The translations under genes were made by a program, and so were the position numbers. DNA of 6,763 nt from Muribaculum sp. (GTDB lineage Bacteria > Bacillota > Clostridia > Lachnospirales > Lachnospiraceae): the NCBI GenBank assembly GCA_023663505.1, contig JAMPHH010000094.1:1-6763 (forward strand), written 5' to 3'. Under the pieces are notes generated by a model. That model had not been told where the DNA came from, did no database searches, and was given only the letters and a program-made list of their open reading frames with translations. Positions 1 through 5,868 of this stretch are shown piece after piece (position 1 is the stretch's first letter; the number at the start of each line of letters is the position of its first letter).

Positions 1-15
1 TAAATCTCACCTCAA

Positions 16-34
16 GGCGCTAAAATACAGCGCC
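16..34. repeat. Small hairpin, 6-bp stem
   Basis: The arms GGCGCT (16-21) and AGCGCC (29-34) are perfect inverted complements around a 7-base A-rich loop. No T-run follows on the + strand, so it is not a classic intrinsic terminator in that direction. It lies outside the 61-bp repeat that can be matched to the right end. It may still belong to the same repeat unit, because the window stops before the equivalent position on the right. Confidence 0.55.
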
Positions 35-37
35 AAT

Positions 38-52
38 CGTAACGAAGTTACG
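38..52. repeat. Small hairpin, 6-bp stem and 3-base loop
   Basis: CGTAAC (38-43), GAA loop, GTTACG (47-52) form a perfect stem only 3 bases after the previous hairpin. Paired compact hairpins like this are common in dispersed intergenic palindromic elements and near transposon ends. Which of these applies here is inference. Confidence 0.55.
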
Positions 53-79
53 TTGTGTGCCAACGGTTCGCTAAGGTCT

Positions 80-140
80 GCTTATGAATATACAATCTGC
101 ACAATTCGGGTTCCGGAAAATAGCGTTTCGCAAACGCCTA
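80..140 (+). repeat. Left arm of long inverted repeat flanking the gene block
   Basis: These 61 bases match the reverse complement of 6703-6763 at 57 positions. The first 30 (80-109) are identical, and the differences fall at 110, 115, 123 and 134. The arm ends 34 bp before the start codon of the first gene. It holds a perfect internal hairpin at 123-137. The match may extend left of base 80, but the partner sequence would lie beyond the window end. It may be a transposon end, one arm of an invertible segment, or a copy of a dispersed palindromic repeat. Confidence 0.9.
123..137. repeat. Hairpin inside the left repeat arm
   Basis: GCGTTT (123-128), CGC loop, AAACGC (132-137) is a perfect 6-bp stem. 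In the right arm two of the four mismatches fall in this stem. Each breaks a base pair without a compensating change, so the right copy folds more weakly. The geometry (6-bp stem, 3-base loop) matches the hairpin at 38-52. Confidence 0.6.
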
Positions 141-156
141 ATGAAGCTGCTGTGCG

Positions 157-163
157 AAAGGAG
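157..163 (+). promoter_or_regulatory. Ribosome binding site for the first gene
   Basis: AAAGGAG lies 11 bases before the ATG at 175, a slightly long but usable spacing. It is the only good Shine-Dalgarno match near this start and supports ATG 175. Confidence 0.6.
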
Positions 164-174
164 ACGTAAAGGTC

Positions 175-675
175 ATGGTGTGGGAAAGAACGATATTAGA
201 CGGCATTGCGATGTGCGCGGTGTTTAATGTGACGGCAGCGCTGCTATGGATGCTTGTGCCGAATGCCTTCTCCAAAATACTGCCTGCGGAAATCAGGAAG
301 GCGGCTCCAAAGAGGGAAAAGAGGGAAGTTGCCATACTGGCGGGCGTGCTTTATCCGCTGTATATACTGATCTTTATCTATATGGCTGTCAGTGCAAGAC
401 AGGCGGGCGTGGTTGGTTTTTGGAATCTGTTCCGGACGGGCTATGTGGAGATGTTCTTTGTCAATCTTGGGGATTTTTTCGGTCTGGACTGGTTTTTCAG
501 AGGGATTGTGAAAAAGAAAGGACTCATGCTTCAAGGGACGGAGCATTGTGAGGCATGGAATCTGAAAAAGTGGATGCTTACGGCGGCGATTCCCGAACAC
601 TGTATTATGTGGCCCTTGATTGTCTGTCCCCTGACGGGGTTGATCTGTGCGGGAATTGGGGCGCTTGTCAGATAA
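175..675 (+). CDS. Small four-helix membrane protein of unknown function
   Basis: The protein has 166 residues and starts at ATG 175 behind AAAGGAG. Hydrophobic segments lie at roughly residues 12-31, 50-73, 85-108 and 134-165, giving a compact four-helix membrane protein. A basic stretch (about 41-50, rich in Lys and Arg) follows helix 1 and should face the cytosol. Visible motifs are an Asn-Leu-Gly-Asp...Leu-Asp-Trp pattern in helix 3 (about 97-106), a GTEHCE motif (about 121-126), and Pro-Glu-His...Trp-Pro at the start of helix 4. The pattern recalls small uncharacterised membrane proteins of Firmicutes, but I cannot name a family. The next gene starts only 22 bp downstream, so it is probably co-transcribed with the ABC transporter pair. 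A role in assembly, immunity or transport is possible but unproven. The reading frame is intact and gene-like. Confidence 0.8.
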   Translation: MVWERTILDGIAMCAVFNVTAALLWMLVPNAFSKILPAEIRKAAPKREKREVAILAGVLYPLYILIFIYMAVSARQAGVVGFWNLFRTGYVEMFFVNLGDFFGLDWFFRGIVKKKGLMLQGTEHCEAWNLKKWMLTAAIPEHCIMWPLIVCPLTGLICAGIGALVR

Positions 676-682
676 AATACGA

Positions 683-689
683 AGGAGAG
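683..689 (+). promoter_or_regulatory. Ribosome binding site that decides the TTG start at 698
   Basis: AGGAGAG sits 8 bases before TTG 698, an ideal spacing. The frame is open back to GTG 647, but that codon lies inside the upstream gene and lacks a Shine-Dalgarno site. An in-frame GTG at 689 overlaps the binding site itself. TTG 698 is therefore the best start. Confidence 0.75.
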
Positions 690-697
690 TGATCAAA

Positions 698-2638
698 TTG
701 AAAAAACAAAAAGCGCGTTCTGCGTGGAGCTGGATCTTTGAATTTGCGGCAAAGCGGAAGACCTTGTATATTGCCAGTGTGGCAGTGGCAGCCGCAGGAG
801 TCCTGTGCGCCGTGGCTCCGTTCCTTATCATGGGGCATATGATTCAGAGGCTTGTAGAAGGGAACCGAGAGGTATCCGCTTATATGACGGACTGTCTCAT
901 CATGGCTGCCTTGTGGACAGGGAATGTGGTGTTCCATGCAATTTCCACATCATTGTCCCATAAAGCTACCTTTTATGTGCTGGGGAATATCCGCAAGCGT
1001 CTTCTGGATAAACTGGTGCGTCTGCCGTTGGGGACGGTTCTGGATACGCCGTCCGGCAGCTTGAAAAATACCATTGTGGAGCGGGTGGACAGCATAGAGA
1101 CGACGCTTGCGCATATATTGCCGGAATTTACTTCCAATCTGCTTGCGCCTGTGGTGCTTGTAGTGTACCTGTTTACAATCGACTGGCGTATGGCGTTGGC
1201 GTCGCTTGTGACGGTGCCGCTGGGGCTGCTCTGTTATATGGGAATGATGGTAGGTTACGATAAATACTACCAGAATACGATCGTTAAGACCAAGGCGCTG
1301 AACGATGTGGCGGTGGAATACATAAACGGTATCGAGGTGATTAAGGCGTTCGGAAAGGCAAAGAGCTCCTATGAGCGCTTTGTCGTGGCGGCAAAGGAGG
1401 GGTCAGACTGCTTTGTGGACTGGATGCGCACCTGCAATGTGCCTTTTACAATCGCTATGCTGGTCATGCCGAGTACCATGGCTGCCGTACTGCCGATCGG
1501 CGGTCTGTTCATAAAAAACGGGAGCCTTTCTACGGCTGATTTTATTCTGGTCATTATGATTTCGGTGGGATTGATCGCACCGATCATCACCTGTATGGCG
1601 TACAGCGATGATTTGCGCCAGATGCAGTCGATCATCGGCGAGGTGGCCGCAATCCTGACACAGGAGGAGCTGCAAAGACCAACGAGAGCAGAAAAGCTGC
1701 CGAACAATTACGATATCAAGGTGGAAAATATACGGTTCGGCTACCATAAAACGGGCGGAGAATCTTGCATGGAGGAGGGGCAATCCACGGAAGGAAAGCA
1801 ATCCACGGAAGGAAAGCATTCCATGGAAGGAGAACGTTTCATGGAAGCGCATTCTGTGGGAAAAGAACGAGAACGTTCCATGGAAGTGCTTCACGGTATC
1901 AGCATGAATATCATGGAGGGTACGGTGAATGCCATTGTAGGTCCCTCCGGCTCCGGTAAGTCCACACTGGCGAAGCTTATCGCGTCCTTGTGGGATGTGG
2001 ACGGCGGAAGCATCTGTGTGGGCGGCGTGGATATTCGGGAAATCCCGCTGCAGGACTATCATCAGATGGTGGCGTATGTCTCTCAGGATAACTACCTATT
2101 TGACGATACGATTCGGGAGAATATCCGCATGGGAAGAAAGGATGCGACGGACGCGGAGGTGGAGGAGGCTGCGAAACGCAGCGGATGCCATGAATTTATT
2201 ATGGGACTGGAAAAAGGCTATGACACGATTGCGGGCGGCGCAGGCGGGCATCTGTCCGGCGGGGAATGCCAGAGGATTGCCATTGCCCGCGCAATGCTAA
2301 AGGACGCGCCTATCGTTATTTTGGACGAGGCGACGGCATACACTGACCCCGAGAATGAGGCGGTGATACAGGCTGCGGTGGCGAAGCTGATCAAAGGGAA
2401 GACGTTGATTGTCATCGCCCACCGTCTTTCCACCATAGCAGATGCCGACCGGATTTTTGTGATGAAGAATGGAAAATTGGACGCACAGGGGACTCATGGA
2501 GAGCTTTTGGCGCAGAACGGTTTGTATAAGGAGATGTGGGAGGCGCATATATCGGTGAAGGACAGGGCGGAGAAAGGCGCTGCAGATAAAGCCAGGGCGG
2601 ATAGACAAGCGGAGATTGGAGGTGTGGTTCATGCTTAA
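698..2638 (+). CDS. ABC half-transporter, exporter fold (membrane domain fused to ATPase), partner A
   Basis: The protein has 646 residues from TTG 698. Residues 1-320 form an ABC-type exporter-fold membrane domain, with helices near 22-46, 63-84, 140-160, 163-186, 248-271 and 280-300. A GIEVIKAFGKA coupling-helix region lies near 211-221. The ATPase domain has Walker A GPSGSGKST (415-423), Q-loop Gln463, signature LSGGE (519-523), Walker B ending LDE with Asp543 and Glu544, a TD-type D-loop (AYTD), and switch His575. All ATPase residues are present. Residues 354-396 are an unusual repeat insertion, and the last 25 or so residues are a charged tail. Both help explain a length above the usual 570-600. 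The stop overlaps the next gene by 8 bp, so a heterodimer with it is very likely. The pair resembles the COG1132 group that includes YbtP/YbtQ and IrtA/IrtB, some of which import siderophores despite the exporter fold. Substrate and direction are unknown. Confidence 0.93.
   Translation: MKKQKARSAWSWIFEFAAKRKTLYIASVAVAAAGVLCAVAPFLIMGHMIQRLVEGNREVSAYMTDCLIMAALWTGNVVFHAISTSLSHKATFYVLGNIRKRLLDKLVRLPLGTVLDTPSGSLKNTIVERVDSIETTLAHILPEFTSNLLAPVVLVVYLFTIDWRMALASLVTVPLGLLCYMGMMVGYDKYYQNTIVKTKALNDVAVEYINGIEVIKAFGKAKSSYERFVVAAKEGSDCFVDWMRTCNVPFTIAMLVMPSTMAAVLPIGGLFIKNGSLSTADFILVIMISVGLIAPIITCMAYSDDLRQMQSIIGEVAAILTQEELQRPTRAEKLPNNYDIKVENIRFGYHKTGGESCMEEGQSTEGKQSTEGKHSMEGERFMEAHSVGKERERSMEVLHGISMNIMEGTVNAIVGPSGSGKSTLAKLIASLWDVDGGSICVGGVDIREIPLQDYHQMVAYVSQDNYLFDDTIRENIRMGRKDATDAEVEEAAKRSGCHEFIMGLEKGYDTIAGGAGGHLSGGECQRIAIARAMLKDAPIVILDEATAYTDPENEAVIQAAVAKLIKGKTLIVIAHRLSTIADADRIFVMKNGKLDAQGTHGELLAQNGLYKEMWEAHISVKDRAEKGAADKARADRQAEIGGVVHA
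1757..1885 (+). repeat. 18-bp in-frame tandem repeat inside the ABC ATPase domain
   Basis: About seven imperfect 18-bp units (1757, 1775, 1793, 1811, 1829, then a diverged unit, then 1868-1885) follow one another in codon register. The best pair is 1793-1810 and 1811-1828, which differ at two bases. Each unit encodes six residues of the form S-(M/T)-E-G-(K/E)-(Q/H/R). The product is a hydrophilic, Glu-rich insertion at residues 354-396. Because units are 18 bp, gain or loss of copies would change length without shifting frame. Confidence 0.88.
2618..2624 (+). promoter_or_regulatory. Ribosome binding site for the second ABC gene
   Basis: GGAGGTG lies inside the end of the upstream gene, with its GGAGG core 8 bases before ATG 2631. 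It favours ATG 2631 over an in-frame TTG at 2616, which would lie before the site. The arrangement gives translational coupling of the two half-transporters. Confidence 0.75.
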
Positions 2639-4364
2639 GATATTGCGGAAGTTTTTTGATTTTTGCGGCGGTGAAAATAAAAAGAAATTATATCTGTCCA
2701 TTGTGTGCGGCGTGCTGCTGGCATTCTTTGAGGCATTGAAGATTCCGGCGATTGCAGTCATGCTTGGGGCAGCTATAGAGGAGGGCGTGACGAACAAAAC
2801 GATTCTGACAAGCCTCGGTATCATGCTGCTCAGTATCGCGGGCGGTTCCGTGGTAAAATACCGCTCCACCATGCTGCAGACCGAGGCGGGCTATGACACC
2901 TGCGCGGGGAAAAGGATTGAGATCGCGGAACATCTCCGCTACCTGCCGATGGGATACTTTAATCAAAACAGCCTTGGCTATATTACCTCCGTGACAACGA
3001 ACACCATGGAGAATCTGGCGAATATTGCGACCCGCGTGGTGATGATGACCACCTCGGGAATCCTGACGACTGCCCTGATCGCCGCAATGCTGTTTGTATA
3101 TGACTGGCGCATCGGTCTGGTGGTCTTGGCGGGGCTGATTCTATTTTTTCTGGTAAACAGCGGGCTGCAGAAGGCCTCCGCACAGATGGCTCCGCGAAAG
3201 ATCGCTGCAGACGCGGGGCTGGTGGAAAAGGTGCTGGAATACATTCAGGGCATTTCGGAGGTGAAGGCTTTTCACCTGACGGGGGATAAGAGTGAAAAGC
3301 TAAAACAAGCCGTTGATGAGAGCGTCGCGGTCAATACAAAGATGGAATTTCGCTTTATTCCGTATATGATGGTGCAGAACTTTGTCACGAAGATGACGGG
3401 AATTGTGATGTGTATATTGTCGCTGTATTTTTATTTAGATGGGAGTATGGAGCTTCTGACCTGCATTGTCATGATGATTAGTTCCTTTCTGCTTTATTCC
3501 GGTCTGGACAGCGCGGGAAATTATTCTTCCTTGCTGCGCGCCGTTGACTTAAGCGTGGATCAGGCGCAGGCAATCCTCGATCTGGAGCCGATGGATATCA
3601 GCGGACAGGAAGCCGCGCCGCAGAATTTTGACATTGATGTGGACAATATCAGCTTCTCCTATGATAAGAAAAAAATCATTGACGGGATTTCCGTGCATAT
3701 TCCGGAGAAGACCACCACGGCTATCGTCGGCCCGAGCGGTGGCGGCAAGACTACTTTATGCCACCTGATCTCCCGATTCTGGGACGTGCAGGAGGGGAGC
3801 GTGAAACTGGGAGGAATGGACGTAAAGGATTACAGCTATGACAGTCTGATGAAGAATTTCAGCTTTGTGTTCCAGAATGTCTATCTGTTTCAGGATACCA
3901 TAGCCAACAATATCCGCTTCGGACAGCCCGATGCAGATATGGAACGGGTGATTGAAGCGGCAAAAGCCGCCTGCTGTCATGATTTTATCATGCAGCTTCC
4001 GGACGGGTATGAGACAAGGATCGGGGAGGGCGGAGCGTCGCTCTCCGGCGGGGAAAAACAGCGGATATCCATTGCCCGCGCCATTATGAAAAATGCGCCG
4101 ATCATTATTCTGGATGAGGCGACAGCCAACGTGGACCCCGAGAATGAGAGGGAGCTGATGGCGGCAATCGACGCGCTGACCAGAGAGAAAACGATCCTGA
4201 TGATCGCCCACCGCCTGAAAACCGTGCGGAATGCCGATCGGATTCTTGTGGTTGACCGAGGCAGGATCGTGGAGCAGGGCAGACACGAGGAGCTGATGCA
4301 GAGCAACGGAATTTACAGGCGGTTTGTCGATGCCCGCGAGCTTGCCGTGGGGTGGAAAATATAG
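2631..4364 (+). CDS. ABC half-transporter, exporter fold (membrane domain fused to ATPase), partner B
   Basis: The protein has 577 residues from ATG 2631, the normal size for this family. Membrane helices lie near residues 20-46, 57-76, 134-157, 160-179, 248-268 and 273-292, with a YIQGISEVKAF coupling region at about 204-214. The ATPase domain follows from about 338. It has Walker A GPSGGGKTT (367-375), Q-loop Gln415, signature LSGGE (471-475), Walker B ILDE with Asp495 and Glu496, D-loop ANVD, and switch His527. Nothing needed for ATP hydrolysis is missing, so both sites in the predicted A/B heterodimer look competent. The gene overlaps its partner by 8 bp. Unlike partner A it joins its A-loop region (FSYDKKKIIDGIS) directly to the core with no insertion, which shows that the repeat in partner A is an addition. 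Related pairs include exporters and siderophore importers; the substrate is not evident. Confidence 0.94.
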   Translation: MLKILRKFFDFCGGENKKKLYLSIVCGVLLAFFEALKIPAIAVMLGAAIEEGVTNKTILTSLGIMLLSIAGGSVVKYRSTMLQTEAGYDTCAGKRIEIAEHLRYLPMGYFNQNSLGYITSVTTNTMENLANIATRVVMMTTSGILTTALIAAMLFVYDWRIGLVVLAGLILFFLVNSGLQKASAQMAPRKIAADAGLVEKVLEYIQGISEVKAFHLTGDKSEKLKQAVDESVAVNTKMEFRFIPYMMVQNFVTKMTGIVMCILSLYFYLDGSMELLTCIVMMISSFLLYSGLDSAGNYSSLLRAVDLSVDQAQAILDLEPMDISGQEAAPQNFDIDVDNISFSYDKKKIIDGISVHIPEKTTTAIVGPSGGGKTTLCHLISRFWDVQEGSVKLGGMDVKDYSYDSLMKNFSFVFQNVYLFQDTIANNIRFGQPDADMERVIEAAKAACCHDFIMQLPDGYETRIGEGGASLSGGEKQRISIARAIMKNAPIIILDEATANVDPENERELMAAIDALTREKTILMIAHRLKTVRNADRILVVDRGRIVEQGRHEELMQSNGIYRRFVDARELAVGWKI

Positions 4365-4475
4365 TGACCGGATATGATCGAGTCAATACCCTCGCGGCAT
4401 TCTCCAACTGTCCATGCAAGCAATGGCGGCAGTTTCGGCAGTCATTGCGCTGCTGTTAAAGTAGAAAGGGAAAAT
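4365..4475 (+). other. 111-bp gap with a possible gene-end remnant
   Basis: No full gene, terminator or convincing promoter is seen here. One frame is open from after TGA 4375-4377 to TAG 4462-4464. It would encode about 28 residues ending in a strongly hydrophobic Ala/Val/Leu-rich helix followed by a single Lys. This resembles the last helix of a membrane protein. The only ATGs are internal (4414 and 4423) without a ribosome binding site. It could be the stub of a deleted transporter gene, or chance. Confidence 0.3.
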
Positions 4476-5246
4476 ATGAGCAACACAGGAAATCATTTTA
4501 ACAATATTGGCATCAGCAGTGAGTTGGATATGCCGAGAATCAGGCATCTTTTTAAAATCGGGCTTGTCGCTGCGGTCATGGTACTGACGGGGGATATGCT
4601 GCTAGGCTATGGGGCTGCGGATAGTGCGGTATCAGGCATTCCCGTAACTTTTGCAAGATATCTGACCGTATCGGACGGAAGGATATTCTGGTCGGCAGTT
4701 TTAGGGATGATAGGAATCCCGTTGGAGTGTCTCTGCTATTTTTCAATTTATCGGCTGATAGTCGGTAAAAGCGAAAAATATGCGCATACATACCGCACGG
4801 GGATTTTCGGCTGCTTGATCTTCGGAGGCTGCGGAGTTCATGTCCCCTGTTGTGCGACGGTTTATTTCCTGAAGAAAATGTATGAGTTTAGTCCGGATCA
4901 GGCGTTTGAAATGACAATGGAATTTCTGACGTATTTCCTTGCGCCTGCGACGGCTCTGTTCCTGATTTTCTTTTTGATCATGATAGTGACGCAGATAAAA
5001 GCCTTCGCCAAGGGATTGACGCCGCTTCCGGAATGGACATGGGTGTTTTCGGTTCTGTTCGGTCTGCTGGCGGCGGTGGTATTAAAGCTTCCCAATCTGC
5101 CGTTTACGAATGCGCTTGCGACGGGGTGGATCAGCCTCGGGAATATCTGGATGTTTGGCGGATTGCTTCTGATAACCCAAAAGAGGAAAAAGGCTGTTTC
5201 TGATGATGCCATTTTGGTGGACAATGAGAGAAGGCTTATCACATGA
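4476..5246 (+). CDS. Six-helix membrane protein, possibly DUF6796-like
   Basis: The protein has 256 residues from ATG 4476, preceded by AAAGGG with 5 bases of spacing. An upstream in-frame ATG at 4374 has no ribosome binding site and would add a 34-residue tail unlike a membrane protein N-terminus. Hydrophobic segments lie near residues 27-46, 69-93, 108-132, 147-174, 187-204 and 213-234. Visible motifs are GDMLLGYG (39-46), a Cys- and Gly-rich GGCGVHVPCC (117-126), and a final-helix region with GWISLGNIWMFGG (217-229). The overall layout recalls uncharacterised DUF6796-type membrane proteins, from memory and unverified. The stop overlaps the next start as ATGA, so translation of the two is coupled. 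Cys119, Cys125 and Cys126 could bind metal or form a disulfide, but this is inference. Its function is unknown. Confidence 0.85.
   Translation: MSNTGNHFNNIGISSELDMPRIRHLFKIGLVAAVMVLTGDMLLGYGAADSAVSGIPVTFARYLTVSDGRIFWSAVLGMIGIPLECLCYFSIYRLIVGKSEKYAHTYRTGIFGCLIFGGCGVHVPCCATVYFLKKMYEFSPDQAFEMTMEFLTYFLAPATALFLIFFLIMIVTQIKAFAKGLTPLPEWTWVFSVLFGLLAAVVLKLPNLPFTNALATGWISLGNIWMFGGLLLITQKRKKAVSDDAILVDNERRLIT
5231..5245 (+). promoter_or_regulatory. Coupled start: AAGG site plus ATGA overlap
   Basis: AAGG (5231-5234) is 8 bases before ATG 5243. The start codon overlaps the upstream TGA stop (5244-5246). This is a typical stop-start coupling that ties expression of the hydrolase-like gene to the membrane protein before it. 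Confidence 0.7.
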
Positions 5247-5773
5247 AGGATAGAGAATTAGAATTTGACCGCAAAAAGCATATATTGTATTCCCGTCATG
5301 CGAAAAGAGTACTGCGCGGCTGGATAAAAAGGGAATACGGTTTAGAGGCGGAAAAAGTGTGGGACGGGGTACAGCGGCAATATGTTAAATTTCTGGAGGA
5401 CGCATCGGATTTTGGAGGAAAAAAGAGTCCCCATGCCGCCCAGATTTATGACAGTATTTTACTGTTTGCCTATTGTGCGTCTGAGCCAAAGAGACATTCC
5501 TTGGAAGAACTGCAGCCTGTGTCATTTGAAATATTCATGGCTTCTTTCCGAATCCTTGGGAAGCTATTCAATGCGAACCATAAATGGACAATGAATCTTC
5601 TCGGATTGATATTTAATGCTGCAAACAGGAAGGCAAATAAGCACGCAGAAAAGTATCCTGATGATTTTACGGCAGTCATTCAAGCGTATGACAGAGAAAA
5701 CGGCATTGTGCGATACAGCTTTACGAAATGTCCGGTTGCGGAATTTGCAAAGAAGCATGGCATTACGGAATGA
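5243..5773 (+). CDS. L-2-amino-thiazoline-4-carboxylate hydrolase-like protein, probably shortened at the C-terminus
   Basis: The protein has 176 residues, is soluble, and has no signal peptide or membrane helix. It resembles the ATC-hydrolase-like family of clostridia. The N-terminal part is helical and basic, with a KRVLRGWIKREYG region. The C-terminal part has a long Asn/Lys-rich helix (about 123-140) and then the family-like segment KCPVAEFAKKHG (about 162-173). The name comes from an enzyme that opens a thiazoline ring on the route to L-cysteine. Most family members are uncharacterised, so the reaction here is not established. Family members usually continue some 35-45 residues past the Cys-Pro...His-Gly segment and end near a Cys-Asp motif. 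Here a TGA stop comes three residues after His-Gly, so part of the usual fold seems to be missing. The gene is translationally coupled to the membrane protein upstream and precedes a methyltransferase. Confidence 0.75.
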   Translation: MKDRELEFDRKKHILYSRHAKRVLRGWIKREYGLEAEKVWDGVQRQYVKFLEDASDFGGKKSPHAAQIYDSILLFAYCASEPKRHSLEELQPVSFEIFMASFRILGKLFNANHKWTMNLLGLIFNAANRKANKHAEKYPDDFTAVIQAYDRENGIVRYSFTKCPVAEFAKKHGITE

Positions 5774-5866
5774 CTTAGATGCACCGGTTCTTGGATTGTT
5801 TGTGCTGTTAAAGCATTTATTGGTGGCAGTATCGCAGGTTGAAGCTGCGATATGCAAGGGGGATAA
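5774..5866 (+). pseudogene. Possible decayed C-terminal end of the hydrolase-like gene
   Basis: Reading on in the same frame past TGA 5771 gives 22 residues, a second TGA (5840-5842), then Ser-Cys-Asp-Met and a TAA at 5864-5866. The order Cys...Ser-Ile-Ala-Gly...Cys-Asp near the end loosely matches the usual family C-terminus (Cys...Thr-Ile-Ala...Cys-Cys-Asp-Phe), a few residues short. This suggests loss of the tail by nonsense and small deletion mutations. The match is weak and made by eye. The region also carries the ribosome binding site of the next gene. Confidence 0.35.
5858..5862 (+). promoter_or_regulatory. Ribosome binding site for the methyltransferase
   Basis: AAGGGGG (5856-5862) ends 6 bases before ATG 5869. 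It supports ATG 5869 rather than the in-frame TTG at 5839, which lacks a site. Confidence 0.65.
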
Positions 5867-5868
5867 GT

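Noticed and set aside
67..94. Promoter inside the left repeat arm (TTCGCT ... TATACA)
   Set aside because: The -35 match is poor (3 of 6) and the -10 match is only 4 of 6; not enough to call without transcript data.
647..697. Upstream extension of the first ABC gene to GTG 647
   Set aside because: It would overlap gene 1 and has no ribosome binding site; TTG 698 has an ideally placed AGGAGAG.
244..831. Antisense open frame (195 codons) across genes 1 and 2
   Set aside because: It spans the junction of two genes supported by ribosome binding sites and motifs, and has no Shine-Dalgarno site or recognisable domain.
1757..1885. CRISPR-like array
   Set aside because: Units are 18 bp, contiguous without spacers and in codon register inside a protein gene.
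1403..2062. Long antisense open frame (219 codons) opposite the first ABC gene
   Set aside because: It lies wholly within a well-supported ABC gene. Its translation is His-rich and low in family-like motifs, and the tandem repeat accounts for part of its openness.
4374..4475. N-terminal extension of gene 4 to ATG 4374
   Set aside because: There is no ribosome binding site, and the extra residues do not look like a membrane protein start; ATG 4476 has AAAGGG at suitable spacing.
4451..5813. Short shared word TGCTGTTAAAG in both intergenic gaps
   Set aside because: An 11-base repeat is expected by chance in a window of this size, and the flanks do not match.
5771..5842. Recoding of TGA (as Trp or selenocysteine) in the hydrolase-like gene
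   Set aside because: TGA is used as a normal stop in gene 4, TGG is the normal Trp codon throughout, and no SECIS-like hairpin was recognised after either TGA. Decay is simpler.
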